DNA of 64,000 nucleotides from Nectonema munidae (Eukaryota; Nematomorpha; Nectonematoida; Nectonematidae): NCBI GenBank assembly GCA_030549495.1, contig JAUIRK010000757.1, forward strand, positions 62,001 through 126,000, given 5' to 3'. This document shows, piece after piece, positions 60,390 through 64,000 of the stretch (the stretch's first letter is position 1; every line of letters starts with the position of its first letter). Both the position numbers and the translations under genes were made by a program. A model generated the notes under the pieces. That model worked only from the letters and a program-made list of their open reading frames with translations. It was not told where the DNA came from and did no database searches.

Positions 60390-61154
60390 GTACGTTCACT
60401 TATGACAGTGTTTTTTTTTCTAAAAGTGTTACACACCGTGAGAAGACTAATTTGCATGTATTGGCAAACTTTTTTTTCACTCTGCCGCCTATCTTAGTTC
60501 TTTACACATCAAATATGATTTGTAACACATTTTGTCATTTCCAAATGTTATATATGACATAAATATTGATAAAAATGGGAAATTAGACACCAAAAACATA
60601 ATAATCAGTAATACTCAAATATCTATTTCTTTCACTTTCAATGAACTTTTTTAGGAAAAGTGTTTGATTTTAAGGCATTTTTTTTAATATGTTGCCCCTT
60701 GATTAATAACAACAACAACATATAAAAAATGGGTAAGCCACTGGTAACTGTTTTTTTCTTCACGTCGTCCCTCAACCTCAAAAAGTCAAAATTTCATTAG
60801 TTTGTGGGCCACGGTACGAATCTCTCTGTACAAAATATATCTTCTTCAACCACGATCATCAAACTGGCGGAAGTAAAATTGCTTGAAAAGCAATTTTTAT
60901 ATTAATATTTGTATTCACGGTCACTTATTCCTTAAATGTATATATATTTTTCAAGGTCGAAGCTAAAGTCATGACTGTTACTTCTTATCGATCTTGTTGA
61001 TGTGTATTATTCTTATTTAATCTAATTTCTTTCAGAAAGTATGAACGATTTATTTATATGCATCTATATTTTATTTATAGTATATATGTGTGAAAATCGA
61101 TTCAAAATATTTATACTCTTTTTAACAAGTAGACTCTTACCGTGTGTTTAAAGT

Positions 61155-61260
61155 AAAGGTACTCTGTGGTATTTTCATTGAGAAGGCACAATTGCGCCGT
61201 TTGTATCAAACTATTAGGAAAGTAGGCTTCCAACCTTACTCACACCCCCAAATTTAAACG
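61155..61260 (-). repeat. SINE family 2, second copy
   Basis: The minus strand reads GGGGGTGTGAGTAAGGTTGG then AATAGTTTGATACAAACGGC and TTCTCAATGAAAATACCAC, aligned with the 28.55-kb copy. The B box is missing or deleted. Confidence 0.55.
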
Positions 61261-61699
61261 GTATAAAATTGGGCAAAGAGTAAACAAATAATCTAAATAA
61301 TTATATTTAAAATTATAATTCTTGAATATTTACTCCTACATTATGCCTATCGATAGCTTGGCAAAGCTTCGTAGGCATTTTATATGCTTTAGAAGCAAAA
61401 GCCACTATATATACGTTTTTTTAAAAAAATTTGAGCGCCTATATATTTATATAAGCAATAATTTAGTGTAAACATCTGTTTATCGAATTATGTGCCAGAT
61501 GATTGTGATTTTAGTGTTATTTTTACATGTATCTGCTCGATCTAAATTTTAAAGTTAACACTAAAATATTTTTCTTAAAGTATGTGGAATGAAATCGAAA
61601 TAACATGTAAGGTTAGAAGATTACTTACAGCGATCTTTATAATAATCTTTCTACTTTACTAAGAATAATGATGTGGATATATGAAATTGCAGTTCTTGA

Positions 61700-61990
61700 G
61701 CTCCCCCCCCCCCCTTCCCCCCGAATCTGTCCCAATATATAAATGTATAGACTTTCGTATAGTAGTACCAGCGCCATTAACCCGTTATCGGCCACAATAA
61801 TCAGACGATATCTAATGTAAAGCAGAAGATTTGTATTAAAAAGCATTGATAAAGGCAGACGATTTTATTTTTGTAAAGTCGACTGTGGTCGATAACCTGT
61901 TAAAATCAGTTTTATCCCCCCCCCCCCCTTTATGTACTTGGAGTCTGGTGACGAAGCTGATCTTGAGACTAAAACTTCAATATAAAGAGA
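61700..61990 (+). repeat. dispersed C-rich repeat, interrupted by the piggyBac MITE
   Basis: The left part AAATGTATAGACTTTCGTAT and the right part CTTGGAGTCTGGTGACGAAG match the repeat at 59.58-59.77 kb. Two C runs (about 13 each) flank the insertion. Confidence 0.7.
61777..61903. mobile_element. 127-bp piggyBac MITE, internal-deletion derivative of element B
   Basis: It starts TTAACCCGTTATCGGCCACA and ends TGTGGTCGATAACCTGTTAA. The left 60 bp match the right end of element B (AATAATCAGACGATATCTAA; AAAGCAGAAGATTTGTATT) and the right 60 bp match its left end (TTTTGTAAAGTCGAC). TTAA is present at both borders. Confidence 0.92.
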
Positions 61991-62019
61991 CAGAATTAAA
62001 TTCGAGTATGTTTAGTCCA

Positions 62020-62110
62020 TAGATGGCATAGCGGTAGAATCGTTGGATATTGATCCAGCCATCCTGGTTTCGATTTGCCATCATGACATTACTATCTGTC
62101 CTGTTATGAG
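62020..62110 (+). repeat. tRNA-derived SINE (family 1), plus-strand copy
   Basis: GATGGCATAGCGGTAGAATC (A-box region), GGTTTCGATTTGCC (B box) and CATTACTATCTGTCCTG follow the layout of the 22.0-kb copy. Confidence 0.6.
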
Positions 62111-63049
62111 AGATAATATTTTAAAAAAGTATGCTTGTCAACTAATAAAATATTTTAGATGAACATGCCCATTATTCATGGAATATAAAGATTTTAAAGA
62201 TAGCGTGTACCACCAAATTAAAATTTCACGCTATTGTTATCAATCTTCATCATAAAATTAATCGTCTCCCTTCTTCGTATCTTCTCATGCTTTTACTTAA
62301 TAAGTCTTTTGGACAACACAACTCTAAAAAATCATTTTCTTGAAAATTGATATTGAACATTTCACCCACCAATTTTCGTAACGTATAACTTTCATAGCAG
62401 TGTCACACATTAGAACAAGGAAGGCTGGGGAGCCAATTAAAATCGGGCAAAATTTCATTTTCAAGTTCAGGTCATCGACCTCAATTGGAAGTAATTTCGC
62501 CAACTTTATCAGATTCTCCCAATGAAATAAGGACGCATGCATATTTTCAAAGAATAACTTTTTTTTACAAAATAAAAGACAATATATATCTTTATATGCA
62601 TATCTTTTATACATATCTAGATGTAATATATATTACAAAAACAGTGTAATAAATATAAAAAATCTTTTTCGACATTTTGTTCATTATGTGTCGACATTAT
62701 GTCCTTCAACATTTCTCCCAACACTGATACACACATTCTACATACATATTGAGATTAGACATCTATACACTGAAATGTCTAAATCTCAAAAACAGCGGTA
62801 TTCCTAAGAATGTTAAAAAATAAATAAAATTTACTTTGAAAATGACTTTTCTTTTAAATGAACTTCTTAAATAGCCCTACAACAAATTGTCTAACTAACT
62901 GGCTGACGAATTATCTGCAAAATAATACTTACAAAATAAATAATTATACTTACAAAACCACGCTCCGAATTATTTGTATTCATATATAGTTTGAAAAATT
63001 CTAATTGAGAGGCAGGAAAGGTCATTCTTATTATGAGGAAACTTATATA

Positions 63050-63800
63050 CAGAGTTGTGTAGTAGGAGTTGATGGAGTCGTAATATTATTGCGCCTCCTA
63101 CTTCGATAGGATATATAGTTATATTCACATATGTTAGATTAAAAAGTAAATTCATAGGCCCTCTTCCTTTATTGTGCAACGTTGTAAAAACCCAACATAA
63201 AAATGTTAATCATTTTGGTCTAAGCCTTGTATTTTGCAACCCATAGAAAAGGACTGAAAAATTCAATGAAGTTAACGGATGAACTTTTTTATTTTACCTC
63301 TGTAAAGGAGCAAAACTCAGTTTATGAATGGAAAGTTTTTAGTGAAAATTTTTTAACCAATTTAAATCTTTGGAAAAAAATTATATAGGCTTATGAATCC
63401 TATTGTTTTGTCTAAGAAGATAAAAAGTGTTATAGGCAATAATTGGAAAATCTTTTTGAAGACAATGCAAGAAAGACACTAAACTACAAATGCAAACCAA
63501 TAATTGAAGAAAATGGATCAAACTTTTTGCTTGCAACACAAAGTAGAAATGTCTAAAGTGCACAGGAAATCTTTCAATGCCTATCTAAAATTAACATTCA
63601 CAAACGACCTTGAAATATGGTACATATTCATCACACTTTTTGGAGATTTGCAATAATATTTGAAACAAAAGAGTTGACGTTGCATAATTATAAATTTTTA
63701 AAGTCAAAGTTGCAAAATGGAGTTGGAGTCTTAAAAATTGCAAATAGGGGGAGTCAGAGTCGTAGTCGTCAAATATTTTTCCCACTCCACAAGCCTGCGT
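63050..63800. mobile_element. non-autonomous element with GGAGTCG ends, copy 3
   Basis: The left end is GTAGGAGTTGATGGAGTCGT; near the right end is GGAGTCAGAGTCGTAGTCG, then CCCACTCCACAAGCC. The internal blocks match those of the 22.15- and 52.17-kb copies. It is non-coding. Confidence 0.65.
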
Positions 63801-63921
63801 ATTTATGATATCGTTTACACAAAAGGTTACTCGCCATATGTGTGTATGCTACCTGAAGTTTTTTTGGGGCTGATCAAATCTGCGAACATTTAGAGATAAG
63901 ATCTCAATTCTTTTTATATTA

Positions 63922-64000
63922 TTAATAACCCTTTCGTGACCAGAAAAATCAGACGATAATTATTAAAAAGCAGAAGATTCATATACAAAACTATTTGAAA
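63922..64000. mobile_element. piggyBac end related to element B, cut by the window edge
   Basis: TTAATAACCCTTTCGTGACC, AATCAGACGATAATTATTAA and AAGCAGAAGATTCATAT align with the right end of element B and the left end of the 61.78-kb MITE. The element continues beyond the window. Confidence 0.75.

Larger units (their letters stand above)
60390..64000 (+). other. par-1: par-1 intron after the VAIK exon, runs off the right edge
   Basis: No continuation of the kinase domain was found. The intron carries two SINE-like repeats, the piggyBac MITE in its host repeat, a copy of the GGAGTCG-ended element and a truncated piggyBac end. Confidence 0.6.

Overview
The window is very AT-rich, intron-bearing nuclear DNA from an invertebrate animal. 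Protein similarity, densely packed hAT and piggyBac DNA transposons, tRNA-like SINEs and long microsatellites fit an arthropod. A parasitic copepod (sea louse) is my best guess, but that is inference.

Host genes. (1) Positions 413-23,059 on the minus strand hold the 5' part of the coding region of a WDFY3 / blue cheese (bchs) orthologue, the large BEACH-WD40-FYVE autophagy scaffold. I could place 17 consecutive coding exons with matching splice phases (about 1,039 residues), plus an eighteenth, downstream exon that opens the ConA-like part. The exon or exons between them are unresolved. The BEACH, WD40 and FYVE parts lie off the left edge. Tiny introns (41-67 bp) alternate with introns of 0.5-4.4 kb that carry transposons. 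(2) At 60,093-60,389 on the plus strand are the first two kinase-domain exons of a MARK / par-1 kinase; the rest lies beyond the right edge. (3) An unassigned 108-bp exon with good splice sites sits at 46,021-46,128 on the plus strand and may belong to an upstream part of the par-1 transcription unit or to another gene.

Everything else is transposon and repeat territory. From left to right: a head-plus-tandem-repeat element (3.8-4.1 kb, again at 36.75-38.15 kb in the opposite orientation); non-autonomous hAT elements with 8-bp target duplications (5.3, 14.2, 17.6, 33.0 kb); a GATA array (9.3 kb); a decayed DDE transposase (11.3-12.95 kb); decayed hAT copies (18.8, 26.4, 41.5, 46.8, 55.4, 56.4 kb); a GC-richer unexplained block (19.8-20.9 kb); a nearly whole piggyBac element with a spliceable intron (28.3-31.8 kb); a LINE fragment (34.5-36.25 kb); a FLYWCH/MULE transposase remnant (39.7-41.1 kb); and a second, degraded piggyBac element (47.4-51.1 kb) carrying a 475-bp CA array, with a 127-bp internally deleted derivative at 61.8 kb. 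That derivative has a paralogous empty site at 59.6 kb.

No LTR element, virus-like element, rRNA or convincing functional tRNA was recognised. Assignments to protein families rest on recalled family motifs; no database search was possible.
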